Positions 16,319 to 26,252 of a DNA stretch of 64,000 nt are shown piece by piece. The stretch's first letter is position 1. Every line of letters begins with the position of its first letter. The notes below the pieces were generated by a model. That model was not told the origin of the DNA. It saw only the letters and a program-made list of their open reading frames with translations, and did no database searches. Position numbers and translations under genes: made by a program. Source of the stretch: Actinotignum schaalii FB123-CNA-2 (GTDB lineage: Bacteria; Actinomycetota; Actinomycetes; Actinomycetales; Actinomycetaceae); contig NZ_KE150262.1 of assembly GCF_000411135.1 (NCBI RefSeq), forward strand, positions 52,419 to 116,418. Direction: 5' to 3'.

Positions 16319-18751
16319 ATGTCCATTGAACCGACGACGCCCGCGAAGAATTCGGCCCCCACGCCCGAAAAGAAGCCGGCAGCCACGCCCGCAGCTACGC
16401 CCGCGGCCGCGAAGCCAGCCGCCACGAAGAAACCGGCAGGCACAAAGGCAGCAGCGTCGAAGAAACCTGCGACCACCCGGCGCTCGACGAAGAGCAGCAG
16501 CACCGCGAAAACCAGCGGCGCGTCAAAGGGCACCACAACGGCAAAAACCCCCGCCAAGGCCAGCACCGCGAAATCCACGCGAAGCACCAGCACGGCTAAA
16601 ACCACAAAAACCGCGGCGAAACCTGCGGAACCCACCGCGAAAGTCGCCACCTCCCCCACCTCCCCCACCACCCACGGCCGCCCGAACCCGGAAGGCTACC
16701 CGCCGGCGTTCCCGCAGGCTCCCGTGGCCCCCGCCCCCGCTCCACGCGCCAATATCGCCCGCATCCCGATTATGGATGTAACCCCGTGCGTGCAAAACGG
16801 CTCGTTGGCAGCTAAGGGAACCGTCAACGAAGCTTTCCCCGTGCAGGCCACCGTATGGCGTGAAGGGCACGATCTTTTCGGCTGCGAAGCTGTCCTTGTT
16901 GATCCGCAGGGTCGCGAAGTTCAGAGTGCTCCCATGGTCTTGGTACGCCCGGGCCTGGGCCGTTACGAAGGCTGGCTCACCCCCACCGCGCCTGGCGATT
17001 GGGCTTTCTTCGTGCGTTCGTGGTCGGATCCCTTGGCCACCTGGCGTCATACCGCCGAAGCGAAACTCCCGGTCGGCCAGGATATTGACCTGGTGTTCCT
17101 CGAAGCCGAGCAGCTACTCAAGAGGGTGGCGAAGCTGCTGCCGCGCGGCTCACAAGACCGGCCGGCGATTAATGACGCTATCGACGTCGTTCGAAAAAAG
17201 TCCATCCCGGCTTCGGTACGTTTCGCGGCCGTAACCTCCAGCGTCGTCGAAGATATTATTCAACGCTACCCGGTGCGCGATTTCGTGAGTGAATCGGCGC
17301 GCTTCCCCCTCGCCGTGGACCGCGAACTGGCCCTGCACGGCGCGTGGTACGAAATGTTCCCGCGCTCGGTAGGAGCGTGGCGCGACGATGAAGGCACCTG
17401 GCATTCCGGAACCCTGCGCACCGCGGCCGAAGATCTGCCGCGCATCGCCTCCATGGGCTTTGACGTGGTGTACCTGACCCCGATTAGCCCGATTGGCCTG
17501 ACCGATCGCAAGGGGAAGAATAATTCGCTGATCGCCCAGCCCGGTGAACCCGGCTCCCCCTACGCCATCGGCAGTGAGGCGGGCGGGCATGACGCCATCC
17601 ACCCGGATCTGGGCACTTTCGAGGATTTCGATGCTTTTGTGGCCGCCGCCCGGGATCTGGGCATGGAAGTTGCCCTCGATATTGCGCTGCAATGCTCCCC
17701 GGATCACCCGTGGCTACACGAACACCCCGAGTGGTTCTTGCATCGCCCGGACGGTACCATCGCTTTCGCGGAAAATCCCCCGAAGAAGTACCAGGATATT
17801 TACCCGCTCAATTTTGATGATGATCCGGAAGGCATCTACCAGGCGGTCAAGGGCGTGCTGGAAACGTGGGTTTCGCACGGGGTTACGCTGTTCCGGGTGG
17901 ATAATCCGCACACCAAGCCGGTGAGTTTCTGGCAGCGGCTCCTGGCCGAATTCCGCCAGACTCACCCGGAGGTTATTTTCCTGGCCGAGGCTTTCACCGC
18001 CCCGCCGATGATGCGGGGCCTGGGCGCGGTAGGCTTCCACCAGTCCTACTGCTACTTCGCGTGGCGTAATGAAAAGAAAGAAATCGAGGACTACCTGTGG
18101 GAGGTGGGTCGGGAATCGGATGCGATGTTGCGTCCCACTTTCTGGCCGACGACGCACGATATCCTCACCCCCTACCTGCAGCATTCCGGCCCGAACGGGT
18201 GGAAAATCCGCGCGATTTTGGCGGCAACGGGCTCGCCCACATACGGGATTTACTCCGGGTATGAATTCGTGGAATCGGAGCCGCGCGGTAGCTTCGAAGA
18301 AATGAATAATAACGAGAAGTACGAATACCGCCCGCGGGATTACAGCCGCGACCCCTACGGTATCCAAGGGCTTCTCACCCGTCTCAATGAGATCCGCAAG
18401 GAGCACGTGGCCCTCCAGCGCCTGCGCGGGATCACCATTAATCCCACGTCGAACCCGAATATTTTGTGCTTCACGAAGGTGGCGCGCCCGGAGGAAACTC
18501 CTTCGGGAACCGCGGACCGGGTGATTGTGGTGCTCAATCTCGACCCGCACACCACCCAGGAAGCGGAGATCTCTCTGGATATGTCCGCTTTCGGTACCTT
18601 CGATGCTAGCGGCCTACCGCGGGGCGACGCGCCCGAGCATATTGAGGTGGTGGATGAGCTGGGCGGCGGGCACTTCCAGTGGAATAACCGGCCCTTCGTA
18701 CGCCTCAACCCCTTCACTACCCCGGCGCATATCCTCTCGGTAAAGGCCTGA
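16319..18751 (+). CDS. glgE: Alpha-1,4-glucan:maltose-1-phosphate maltosyltransferase GlgE
   Basis: An 810-aa GH13_3 enzyme that transfers maltosyl units from maltose-1-phosphate to the non-reducing end of alpha-1,4-glucans. The core (about residue 150 on) is complete. The nucleophile is Asp528 in FRVDNPHTK, the acid/base Glu557 in LAEAF, and the third carboxylate Asp614 in TTHD. Known GlgE proteins are about 660-700 aa. The extra length is an N-terminal tail of about 145 residues, rich in Ala, Lys, Thr and Pro with KKPA/TAKT-type repeats like histone H1 or mycobacterial HupB tails. GAGGAG precedes the ATG. treS follows 4 bp later. Confidence 0.95.
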   Translation: MSIEPTTPAKNSAPTPEKKPAATPAATPAAAKPAATKKPAGTKAAASKKPATTRRSTKSSSTAKTSGASKGTTTAKTPAKASTAKSTRSTSTAKTTKTAAKPAEPTAKVATSPTSPTTHGRPNPEGYPPAFPQAPVAPAPAPRANIARIPIMDVTPCVQNGSLAAKGTVNEAFPVQATVWREGHDLFGCEAVLVDPQGREVQSAPMVLVRPGLGRYEGWLTPTAPGDWAFFVRSWSDPLATWRHTAEAKLPVGQDIDLVFLEAEQLLKRVAKLLPRGSQDRPAINDAIDVVRKKSIPASVRFAAVTSSVVEDIIQRYPVRDFVSESARFPLAVDRELALHGAWYEMFPRSVGAWRDDEGTWHSGTLRTAAEDLPRIASMGFDVVYLTPISPIGLTDRKGKNNSLIAQPGEPGSPYAIGSEAGGHDAIHPDLGTFEDFDAFVAAARDLGMEVALDIALQCSPDHPWLHEHPEWFLHRPDGTIAFAENPPKKYQDIYPLNFDDDPEGIYQAVKGVLETWVSHGVTLFRVDNPHTKPVSFWQRLLAEFRQTHPEVIFLAEAFTAPPMMRGLGAVGFHQSYCYFAWRNEKKEIEDYLWEVGRESDAMLRPTFWPTTHDILTPYLQHSGPNGWKIRAILAATGSPTYGIYSGYEFVESEPRGSFEEMNNNEKYEYRPRDYSRDPYGIQGLLTRLNEIRKEHVALQRLRGITINPTSNPNILCFTKVARPEETPSGTADRVIVVLNLDPHTTQEAEISLDMSAFGTFDASGLPRGDAPEHIEVVDELGGGHFQWNNRPFVRLNPFTTPAHILSVKA

Positions 18752-18755
18752 TTGC

Positions 18756-20678
18756 ATGTCCCTTCCTTCCCTCAATGCCGCCACGTCCGGGCCTCGCGTC
18801 GCCCAGTCCGAACACCGCGGGCTCAGCGATGATCCGGAGTGGTACCGCCACGCGGTGTTTTACGAGGTCCTGCTCAAGGCTTTTGGGGATACCGATGCTG
18901 ATGGCGTCGGTGATATTCGCGGCCTTATCGCGCACCTCGATTACATCCAGTGGCTGGGGATCGACTGTATCTGGATCCCGCCGTTCTACCCCTCCCCGGG
19001 GCGGGACGGCGGGTACGATGTTGCCGATTACACCGCCGTGGATCCCCGCTACGGCACGATGGATGATTTTCGGGAGCTCGTTGATCAGGCCCACCGGCGC
19101 GGCATCCGCGTGATTATCGATATTGTTATCAACCACACCTCCGCGGATCACCCGTGGTTCCAATCCTCCCGAGCTAATCCGGAAGGGCCCTACGGGGATT
19201 TCTACGTGTGGTCAGATACCGATAAAAAATATGAGGATGCCCGAATTATTTTTGTGGACACCGAGGTATCGAATTGGACTTTCGACCCGGTGCGCAAACA
19301 GTATTTCTGGCATCGTTTCTTCTCCCACCAACCGGATTTGAATTTCGATAATCCCAAGGTGCACGAGGCGGTCCTCAACGTTTTCCGTTTCTGGTGCGAA
19401 CTGGGGGTAGACGGGCTGCGCTTGGACGCTATCCCCTACCTCTACGAGCGGGAAGGCACAAATTGCGAAAACCTTCCGGAAACGCACGCGTTTATCGCGA
19501 AAGTGCGCCGGGTCCTCGACGAGGAATTTCCCGGCACGCTATTGCTGGCGGAAGCGAATCAGTGGCCGGAAGACGTCGTCGAATATTTCGGGACGGAAGA
19601 AGCGCCCGAATGCCATATGTGCTTCCACTTCCCCGTGATGCCGCGTATCTATTACGCCTTGCGCGACCAGCGTGCCACCGCGATCCGGGAGATTCTGGAG
19701 CGCACGCCCGCGATTCCGGCCGGGGCCCAGTGGGGTACATTCTTGCGTAATCACGATGAACTCACCCTGGAAATGGTGAGCACGGAGGAACGTGCCCTCA
19801 TGTACGGCTGGTATGCCGATGATCCGCGCATGCGAGCCAACGTGGGGATCCGCCGCCGCCTCGCCCCACTGCTGGGGAATTCCCGGGCGGAAATTGAGCT
19901 GGCGCACGCGCTGCTACTTTCCCTGCCCGGCTCGCCCTACCTCTACTACGGGGACGAAATCGGGATGGGCGACAATATCTGGTTGCCTGATCGTGACGGC
20001 GTGCGCACCCCCATGCAGTGGAGTCCGGATCGCAACGCCGGTTTTTCCACCGCGGATCCGGGCCAGCTCTACCTGCCGGCTATTACTTCGCTGTCCTATA
20101 ACTACCAGGCGGTCAACGTGGAATCGCAGCTGGCACAGCCGGCTTCGCTGCTCCACTGGGTTCACGGGATTCTGGAGGTGCGGCGCGGGCACCCGGCCAT
20201 GGGCTCGGGTGATTTTGTGCTGCGTGAAGCGAATAATGACGCGATCCTCGCTTTCACCCGTTCCTGCCCGGAGGAGACCATCCTCTGCATCATGAACCTG
20301 GCCAATACCCCGCGTGCCGGGCGCATTGAGCTGCCTGATTACGCCGGTTGGTTGGTCACGGATGTGTTTGGCGGGGCCGGTTTCCCGGAGGTTCGCGCCG
20401 ATGGTAGCTACGACGTAACGCTGGGCAGCCGTGATTTCTTCTGGCTCAAACTGGATGCACCCGGACAGGCGCAGCCCGGCCCGGTAGAGGGCGCACGAGC
20501 GGAAGAAAGCGGAGAGCAGGTGGACTTCGCGGCGCTATCCCGCCCGGCGCAGGTGGATGCGGCGCTGCCGGCGCCTGCGGGAGCGGCACCTGCGGGAGCG
20601 GCACCTGCGGGAGTGGCACCTGCGGAAACGCCCGCCGCTGCGGACAGCGCAGCGCGTGACGAAGGGAGCGTAGCGTGA
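18756..20678 (+). CDS. treS: Trehalose synthase (maltose alpha-D-glucosyltransferase)
   Basis: A 640-aa GH13_16 enzyme interconverting trehalose and maltose. The N-terminus has the family signature [20 protein letters not shown] and the [24 protein letters not shown] region. Catalytic residues are Asp224 (LRLDA), Glu266 (LLAEAN) and Asp334 (RNHDE). The last 75 residues are Ala/Pro-rich and contain a 15-bp tandem repeat. The start is 4 bp after the glgE stop, and the stop overlaps the GTG of mak by 4 bp, so the three genes are translationally coupled. Supplies maltose to Mak for the GlgE route. Confidence 0.95.
   Translation: MSLPSLNAATSGPRVAQSEHRGLSDDPEWYRHAVFYEVLLKAFGDTDADGVGDIRGLIAHLDYIQWLGIDCIWIPPFYPSPGRDGGYDVADYTAVDPRYGTMDDFRELVDQAHRRGIRVIIDIVINHTSADHPWFQSSRANPEGPYGDFYVWSDTDKKYEDARIIFVDTEVSNWTFDPVRKQYFWHRFFSHQPDLNFDNPKVHEAVLNVFRFWCELGVDGLRLDAIPYLYEREGTNCENLPETHAFIAKVRRVLDEEFPGTLLLAEANQWPEDVVEYFGTEEAPECHMCFHFPVMPRIYYALRDQRATAIREILERTPAIPAGAQWGTFLRNHDELTLEMVSTEERALMYGWYADDPRMRANVGIRRRLAPLLGNSRAEIELAHALLLSLPGSPYLYYGDEIGMGDNIWLPDRDGVRTPMQWSPDRNAGFSTADPGQLYLPAITSLSYNYQAVNVESQLAQPASLLHWVHGILEVRRGHPAMGSGDFVLREANNDAILAFTRSCPEETILCIMNLANTPRAGRIELPDYAGWLVTDVFGGAGFPEVRADGSYDVTLGSRDFFWLKLDAPGQAQPGPVEGARAEESGEQVDFAALSRPAQVDAALPAPAGAAPAGAAPAGVAPAETPAAADSAARDEGSVA
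20571..20630 (+). repeat. 15-bp tandem repeat in the treS 3' end, four units
   Basis: Four in-frame units of the type GCACCTGCGGGAGCG encode a run of APAGA-like pentapeptides in the low-complexity C-terminal tail. Copy-number change would keep frame. Confidence 0.85.
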
Positions 20679-22129
20679 GCTGGGATATTGGTGAGCGGAT
20701 GCCGGAACTTGAGTCGTGGATGCACGCCCGGCGCTGGTACCGGGGCGAGCCCCACCCGCTCTACCTGCGCGCCCGTGCCGACTTTGCATGCGGAGCAGAG
20801 TCCTTCACCCTCACCTGGTGCATTATCGAAGCCGGGACCGTGCTTTATAACGTCCCGCTGCTCCTTGCCCCCGATACCGTGGCGCCAGCCGCACCCTTCC
20901 CAAGCAAAACCGCCCTGGTTACCCGCGCCCACGGCCACGTTATTTTCGATGCGACGACGCATCCTGCCGGCCAGCGCTTCCTCTTCGAGGCTGCCACCGG
21001 CCAGCCGGGCAGCAAACCTAGCATCAAATCCCCGGCGGCCAGCAACGCGGGTAACCGGCCCGGCGCGAGCACCCTCCACCTGGTCACCCGTCCGGCCGGC
21101 TTCCCGGGCAGCTACCGCAGTGCCCAACCGCTGAGTGGCGAGCAATCCAATAGCTCGATTATTTACCAGACCAGCACCGTGCCCCTCATTATCAAGCTGT
21201 TTCGGGTGCTGAGCCCGGGGGCGAACCCGGATGTGGAATTGCAGGCCGCGCTTTCGGATACCGGCACAGTCCCCGCGCAATGGGGTTCGGCAGCGCTCGT
21301 GGGTGGCCCGGCCGCAGCGGGCAGCGATGTGCTGGTGGCGCAGGAATTCCTCACCGGCGCCCACGACGCCTGGCGCGTGGTCACGAGTTCCTTCCCCGCC
21401 GCGGATTCGCCCGGCCCGGATACTTCGACTGCTGCCGCGGATGTGCCCGCGCCGAATTGCCCGCCCGCCGCGCCGGATCAAGCCGCCGCGCTACTGGGCG
21501 ATTTCGCTGAGCGTATCCGCGAGCTAGGAGCCCTGACCCGCGCGTTCCACACCGCGCTCGCCACCCGACTCGGCACCACCGCGGCGACGCCGCAGCTGCG
21601 CGAAGCGCAGCTGGCCAGCTGGCAGTCCCGCGCCCGCGCCGCCCTGGCGGCAGTCCCGGAGCTGGAAAACCACAGCGCGCACATCACCGCAGTTTTCGCC
21701 GCTGCCGCAGCCACCCCCTGGCCGGCCCTCCAGCGCATTCACGGAGATTATCACCTGGGGCAGGTCGTGGATGTCCCCGGGCGCGGCTGGGTGGCCCTCG
21801 ATTTTGAAGGTGAGCCCCTGCGGCCACTCTCCGAGCGTGTCACCCCCGACCTCGCCCTGCGCGATGTGGCCGGCATGCTGCGCTCCTTCGATTACGCCGG
21901 TGGCCAGGGCGAACGCGATGGACAGCCCGCTGCTCGCATGCGTGCCTGGACCCGAGCCGCCGAAGGCGCATTCCTGGCCGGCTACGGCGACATTCCCTCC
22001 GAGCACCGGCCCCTGCTGCGCGCCCTCCTCCTCGACAAGGCACTTTACGAAGTTGTCTACGAGGTCAATCAGCGCCCGGACTGGATCGATCTGCCCCTGG
22101 GCGGAGTCCACCGCCTGCTCGAGAACTAG
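20675..22129 (+). CDS. mak: Maltokinase
   Basis: A 484-aa aminoglycoside-phosphotransferase-fold kinase that makes maltose-1-phosphate from maltose and ATP (also called Pep2). An N-terminal cap domain (about 1-190) with the opening segment [11 protein letters not shown] is followed by the kinase lobes. The catalytic and metal-binding segments [10 protein letters not shown] and LDFEGEP are present, and the family string [14 protein letters not shown] is clear. It starts at a GTG overlapping the treS stop (GTGA). In many actinobacteria mak is fused to treS; here it is separate. The middle contains Ala/Pro-rich insertions (about 240-275). Confidence 0.93.
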   Translation: MSWDIGERMPELESWMHARRWYRGEPHPLYLRARADFACGAESFTLTWCIIEAGTVLYNVPLLLAPDTVAPAAPFPSKTALVTRAHGHVIFDATTHPAGQRFLFEAATGQPGSKPSIKSPAASNAGNRPGASTLHLVTRPAGFPGSYRSAQPLSGEQSNSSIIYQTSTVPLIIKLFRVLSPGANPDVELQAALSDTGTVPAQWGSAALVGGPAAAGSDVLVAQEFLTGAHDAWRVVTSSFPAADSPGPDTSTAAADVPAPNCPPAAPDQAAALLGDFAERIRELGALTRAFHTALATRLGTTAATPQLREAQLASWQSRARAALAAVPELENHSAHITAVFAAAAATPWPALQRIHGDYHLGQVVDVPGRGWVALDFEGEPLRPLSERVTPDLALRDVAGMLRSFDYAGGQGERDGQPAARMRAWTRAAEGAFLAGYGDIPSEHRPLLRALLLDKALYEVVYEVNQRPDWIDLPLGGVHRLLEN

Positions 22130-22142
22130 CAGATCAGCAGGT

Positions 22143-22168
22143 CAGCCCGCCGCGGCCGCGGCGGGCTG
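22143..22168. terminator. GC-rich perfect palindrome after mak
   Basis: A 26-nt perfect palindrome (CAGCCCGCCGCGG plus its complement) lies 13 bp after the mak stop, without a U-tract. It may attenuate read-through into glgB. The rest of the 288-bp gap holds a TTGACA at 22183-22188 with no good -10 at the right distance. Confidence 0.5.
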
Positions 22169-22417
22169 CGGCGTCGTCGCCCTTGACACGCCACCACCCG
22201 CGCCCGCAAGCTCCCCGCACCCGGCCCGCGCGCTGTCCACGGCAGGCGCCCGCAGCCCGAGATCGCGCATCTTTCCGGTATCCTGGGAGATGTAGATAGT
22301 CGCGCGGTACTTCCCGGAAATTCCGCGATACCGCTTGGCAGGACACAGCACATCACCGGCGCGCGCGGGTGGTTTCCCGCTCTGACCGCCTACGCTCCAT
22401 CGTGCAGAGAGGCACAC

Positions 22418-24739
22418 ATGTCTGATTACGTAGAAGTTGATGAAGGCACGCTCGAGGCTGTTTCCAAGGGTTGGTACTACGCACCCCACGATGTCCTCGG
22501 GCCCCATTCCAACGGCAGCACCGTCACGATTCGCACCATTCGGCGGCTCGCTGATGCGGTATTTATTGAAACGCTGGACGGGCGGGTGCCGGCCGTGCAC
22601 GAATACAACGGGATTTGGCGCGCGGTTCTCGATACCCCCAACGTGCCCGACTACCGGGTGGTGGCCTCCTACGGGGGTGTGGAAAGCCGCGGGGATGACC
22701 CGTACCGTTTCCTGCCAACCCTGGGTGAAACCGATATTTACCTCATTTCGGAGGGGCGCCACGAAGAATTGTGGAACGCATTGGGCGCGCATGTGCGCCA
22801 TTTCCCCTCCGTTCTCGGGGACGTGACGGGCGTGGCATTCTCGGTATGGGCTCCCAATGCGCTCGCCGTGCGGGTGGTCGGTGATTTCAACGGCTGGGAT
22901 GGTTCCCTGCACGCGATGCGCTCCCTGGGCAGTTCAGGGCTGTGGGAACTCTTCGTACCGGGCGCCGGCGCGGGGGCGCGCTACAAGTTTGAGATCCAGT
23001 ACAAGGATCTGAGCTGGCACCAGAAGGCCGACCCCATGGCTCGCTACAGTGAAACCGCGCCGTCCACCGCCTCCATCGTCACCGAATCCACTTACGAATG
23101 GAACGACGACGCTTGGATGGCCCAGCGTACCGATCCGGCGTCCGGGCCGGTTTCCATTTACGAAGTTCACCTGGGTTCGTGGCGCAAGGGGCTTTCCTAC
23201 CGGGAGCTCGCCGACCAGCTCATCGGGCACGTCAAGTACTGCGGCTTCACCCACGTGGAATTCATGCCGGTCGCGGAGCATCCTTTCACGCCCTCGTGGG
23301 GCTACCAGGTGACCGGGTACTACGCCCCCACCTCGCGCTACGGCACCCCCGATGATCTGCGCTATCTCATTGACCGGCTGCATCAGGCCGGCATCGGGGT
23401 GATTACCGACTGGGTTCCCGCGCATTTCGCCACCGACGAGTGGGCGCTGGCGCGTTTCGATGGCCAGGCGCTTTACGAGGACCCGAATCCGCAGCGCGGC
23501 TCACATCCGGATTGGGGCACCCTGGTCTTCGATTTCGGGCGCCGCGAAGTGCGCAACTTCCTGGTCGCCAATGCGCTGTACTGGCTGGAGGAATTCCATT
23601 TCGACGGCATCCGCGCGGACGCCGTGGCCTCCCTGCTCTACCTGGACTACTCGCGGGAAGCCGGGCAATGGCAGCCCAATATTTACGGTGGCCGGGAAAA
23701 CCTCGAGGCGATTTCCTTCCTTCAGGAAGTCACCGCCACCGCCTACCGGCGCAACCCCGGCGTCATGATGATCGCGGAAGAATCCACCTCCTGGCCGGGC
23801 GTCACGGCGATGACGGATAGCGGCGGGCTCGGCTTCGGCCTCAAGTGGAATATGGGCTGGATGAATGACACCATCCGCTACTTCGAGGAAGAACCGGTCA
23901 ATCGGCGCTGGCACCACGGGGAAATCACTTTCTCCATGGTCTACGCCTATTCGGAGAACTACCTGCTGCCCCTCAGCCACGACGAAGTGGTACACGGCAA
24001 GGGCTCGCTCTACCAAAAGATGCCCGGGGACGACTGGCAAAAGCGCGCCGGCGTGCGCGAATTGCTCGCTTACCAGTGGGCGCATCCGGGTAAGCAGCTA
24101 CTGTTCATGGGCCAGGAATTCGGGCAGATCCGCGAATGGAACGACGACGCATCTCTCGACTGGTGGCTAACCGACCAGCCCGAACACGATGGCATCTTGT
24201 CCCTTGTCAAGAGGCTCAACGAGATCTACGTGGATCACCCGGCCCTGTGGAGTGATGATTTCACCCCGCACGGATTCGAGTGGATTGACGGATCGGACGC
24301 TGATAATAACGTCATTACCTTCCTGCGGCGCTCCGCCGACGGTAAGGACGTCATTGTGGTGGCCTGTAATTTCGCGGGTATCCCCCACCACGATTACCGC
24401 ATCGGTTTGCCGGCTGGGGGCACCTGGAAGGAAGTCCTCAATACGGACGCGGTGGAATACGGCGGTTCCGGGGTGGGCAATCTCGGGGAGGTCCACGCGG
24501 AGGAGGTCGGCTGGAATGGCCGGCTCTATTCGGCACCCGTGCAGCTGCCCCCGCTCGGGGTGGTCTACCTGCACCACGCGCCGGAGGAAGAAGCTGCGGG
24601 TGCTGGCGCGGGCGCTGAACTCGCGGGTATTGGCGCGGGCGCAGATCGCGACCCAGCCGCCGCCGACCACACCGAAACCGAAACATCCGCGAATCGCGAG
24701 GCCGAAGCGGAGGAATCCGAGGCAGCCGCGGCTGCCTAG
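22418..24739 (+). CDS. glgB: 1,4-alpha-glucan branching enzyme GlgB
   Basis: A 773-aa GH13_9 enzyme that moves alpha-1,4 segments to form alpha-1,6 branches. Two N-terminal beta domains (about 15-110, and a CBM48 about 125-225) precede the barrel. The catalytic residues are Asp401 (IRADAV), Glu454 (IAEES) and Asp522 ([11 protein letters not shown]). The C-terminal 55 residues form an acidic Ala/Glu tail with a partly duplicated Gly-Ala-Gly segment, outside the conserved all-beta domain. It is the last gene of the GlgE cluster and is followed by repeats A and B. Confidence 0.95.
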   Translation: MSDYVEVDEGTLEAVSKGWYYAPHDVLGPHSNGSTVTIRTIRRLADAVFIETLDGRVPAVHEYNGIWRAVLDTPNVPDYRVVASYGGVESRGDDPYRFLPTLGETDIYLISEGRHEELWNALGAHVRHFPSVLGDVTGVAFSVWAPNALAVRVVGDFNGWDGSLHAMRSLGSSGLWELFVPGAGAGARYKFEIQYKDLSWHQKADPMARYSETAPSTASIVTESTYEWNDDAWMAQRTDPASGPVSIYEVHLGSWRKGLSYRELADQLIGHVKYCGFTHVEFMPVAEHPFTPSWGYQVTGYYAPTSRYGTPDDLRYLIDRLHQAGIGVITDWVPAHFATDEWALARFDGQALYEDPNPQRGSHPDWGTLVFDFGRREVRNFLVANALYWLEEFHFDGIRADAVASLLYLDYSREAGQWQPNIYGGRENLEAISFLQEVTATAYRRNPGVMMIAEESTSWPGVTAMTDSGGLGFGLKWNMGWMNDTIRYFEEEPVNRRWHHGEITFSMVYAYSENYLLPLSHDEVVHGKGSLYQKMPGDDWQKRAGVRELLAYQWAHPGKQLLFMGQEFGQIREWNDDASLDWWLTDQPEHDGILSLVKRLNEIYVDHPALWSDDFTPHGFEWIDGSDADNNVITFLRRSADGKDVIVVACNFAGIPHHDYRIGLPAGGTWKEVLNTDAVEYGGSGVGNLGEVHAEEVGWNGRLYSAPVQLPPLGVVYLHHAPEEEAAGAGAGAELAGIGAGADRDPAAADHTETETSANREAEAEESEAAAAA

Positions 24740-24880
24740 CGCAGCACCTCAAGCAGCCGCTTAAAATAACCGCCTCGGCGCGGGCCGCGTACTAGCTCCT
24801 TCGCGGCGGCGCCTGGCAGCGGCGCAACAGTGGGCCTGGTGATCGACCACTCGACCACCGGGCCCACGCCTTTGCCTACA
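24740..24880. other. Start of the glgB-malG intergenic region
   Basis: No gene is supported in the 508-bp gap between the convergent glgB and malG. This first part shows nothing beyond GC-rich sequence. Repeats A and B and a terminator occupy the rest. Confidence 0.5.
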
Positions 24881-24969
24881 CACAAAGTGGTACTGGAGCT
24901 ACAGCCAACACCCGATTTTCTGTCGTGCAGTACCACTCTGTCAGGCCCGATGTTCTCCAGTACCACTAC
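24881..24969 (+). repeat. Repeat A, copy 2 (hairpin-forming, 89 bp)
   Basis: Four substitutions in 89 bp distinguish it from copy 1. All three pairing segments are conserved: AGTGGTACTGGAG (24886-24898), CAGTACCACT (24928-24937) and CTCCAGTACCACT (24955-24967). It lies 141 bp after the glgB stop. Confidence 0.9.
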
Positions 24970-25031
24970 GCCGGACACACACGCCCTCAGCGCCGGCCTG
25001 CCGAGCCGAATCGGCCCGAGCCGGCGGCGAG

Positions 25032-25111
25032 GCAGGGGTGTTTTTTCCGAGGTGTACTTCGCATGTACAACAAATGAAGTACATCTCGGAAAACACATAG
25101 TCCCTCCCTGC
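25032..25111 (+). repeat. Repeat B, copy 2 (long hairpin)
   Basis: The outer GCAGGGG/CCCTCCCTGC arms and the inner GTGTTTTTTCCGAG against CTCGGAAAACAC pair, continued by GTACTTC/GAAGTAC, around a short loop. This is the most complete copy. It follows repeat A by 62 bp, in the same orientation as at the other end of the operon. Confidence 0.88.
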
Positions 25112-25121
25112 TGAAAAACCA

Positions 25122-25169
25122 ATAACCCGGACTTTCCTCGGCATATCACCGACGGAAAGTCCGGGTTAT
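25122..25169 (-). terminator. Terminator of the malEFG operon
   Basis: Perfect 16-bp arms (ATAACCCGGACTTTCC and its complement) lie 79 bp after the malG stop. On the minus strand they are followed by TTGGTTTTTC. It could work in both directions between the convergent glgB and malG. Confidence 0.8.
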
Positions 25170-25247
25170 GAGCAACTATTTCGGGGGGCAGCAGCTTAGC
25201 TCCGGCGATGCGCCACCAGGTGACCGACCTCCCGAACCGGCACCGGG

Positions 25248-26252
25248 CTACCCCTTCACCGACCCGCCGGTCAGTCCCGAAACGATGTAGCGCTGCAGGA
25301 AGAGGAAGAGGAGCAGAATCGGGAGTGCGGAGATAACCGCTCCGGCCGTGAACCAGCCCCACTGCTTCTCATTGCCGCCCACCCAGATATTCATGCCAAT
25401 GGCCAGGGTCCAATTCTCTTCTTTGGAGAGGATCGTGGAGGCCAGGATGAAATCGTTGAAGGCTCCGATGAAGGCCAGCAGCCCCACCACCGCGAGGATT
25501 GGGGTCACCAGCGGGAGCACGATAGTCCAGTAGATCTGCGAATGGCTAGCGCCGTCGATCTTCGCCGCTTCGTCCAGCTCCATAGGAATGGAGTTGAAGG
25601 TTCCGTACATGAGGAAGGTATTGGCGCCCAAAGCCCCGCCCAGGTACACGCATATCAACGAGAGCTTGGAATCCAGGCCGAGCACCGGCACAATCTCCCC
25701 GAGCTGGCTGAGCAGCAAGAAAATTGCCACGAATGCCAGCAGCTGCGGGAACATTTGGATGACCATGAGGGCCAGCAACCCACCTTTACGCCCCCGGAAG
25801 CGGAAGCGTGAAAATGCGTAGGCCGCGGCCGCGCCCATGAGAACAGCCCCGAGCGCGGAGAAAATTCCGATCTCCAGAGTATTGGCGAACCAACGCCAAA
25901 ACATCGTGGAAGTGCCCAATTGGGCGAAGTTCTGGGTGGAGATCTCCGAGAAAAGGGAGTTCGCCGAGGTCAGCGTCGTTTTGGTATTCGGGTTGAGGGC
26001 CGCCGAAAGCACGTAGATAATCGGGAAGGCCGAATAAACGACGGCAAAAAGCCCGACCAGGTGCCGGAAGCCCACCTGGGAAAACCAGCGCCCGAAACTC
26101 ACCTTATTGTGGTGGCGTTCCTTATGGCTGATCTTCTCCTCGATCACGGGAACAGCGCCGCGTGCGGTCACGCCCGCGCCGCCGGATGCACCGCCGCGCC
26201 CGGACGCGCCAGCGCCCCCGGGAACCGCCATGACTGTAGATTCGCTTGCCAT
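25248..26252 (-). CDS. malG: Maltose/maltodextrin ABC transporter permease MalG
   Basis: A 334-aa MalG-type inner-membrane permease. A 45-residue Gly/Ala-rich cytosolic N-terminus precedes six predicted helices. The EAA loop that contacts the ATPase is clear (ELDEAAKIDGASHSQIYWTIVLPLV, about 223-247). The C-terminus ends in YIVSGLTGGSVKG, typical of MalG. Its ATG overlaps the malF stop (TAATG), so translation is coupled. No ATPase gene is in the operon; a shared MsiK-type ATPase encoded elsewhere is likely. Substrate is inferred from malE and the glucan context. Confidence 0.93.
   Translation of the reverse strand: MASESTVMAVPGGAGASGRGGASGGAGVTARGAVPVIEEKISHKERHHNKVSFGRWFSQVGFRHLVGLFAVVYSAFPIIYVLSAALNPNTKTTLTSANSLFSEISTQNFAQLGTSTMFWRWFANTLEIGIFSALGAVLMGAAAAYAFSRFRFRGRKGGLLALMVIQMFPQLLAFVAIFLLLSQLGEIVPVLGLDSKLSLICVYLGGALGANTFLMYGTFNSIPMELDEAAKIDGASHSQIYWTIVLPLVTPILAVVGLLAFIGAFNDFILASTILSKEENWTLAIGMNIWVGGNEKQWGWFTAGAVISALPILLLFLFLQRYIVSGLTGGSVKG

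Noticed and set aside
24881-24969. Repeat A as a small conserved protein-coding gene
   Set aside because: Copy 1 has an in-frame stop where copy 2 has a sense codon, the two frames have no start or ribosome-binding site, and the conserved parts are the pairing segments.
25032-25111. Repeat B as an insertion-sequence end
   Set aside because: No transposase remnant and no target-site duplication are visible; it is too short and internally palindromic to be one end of an IS.
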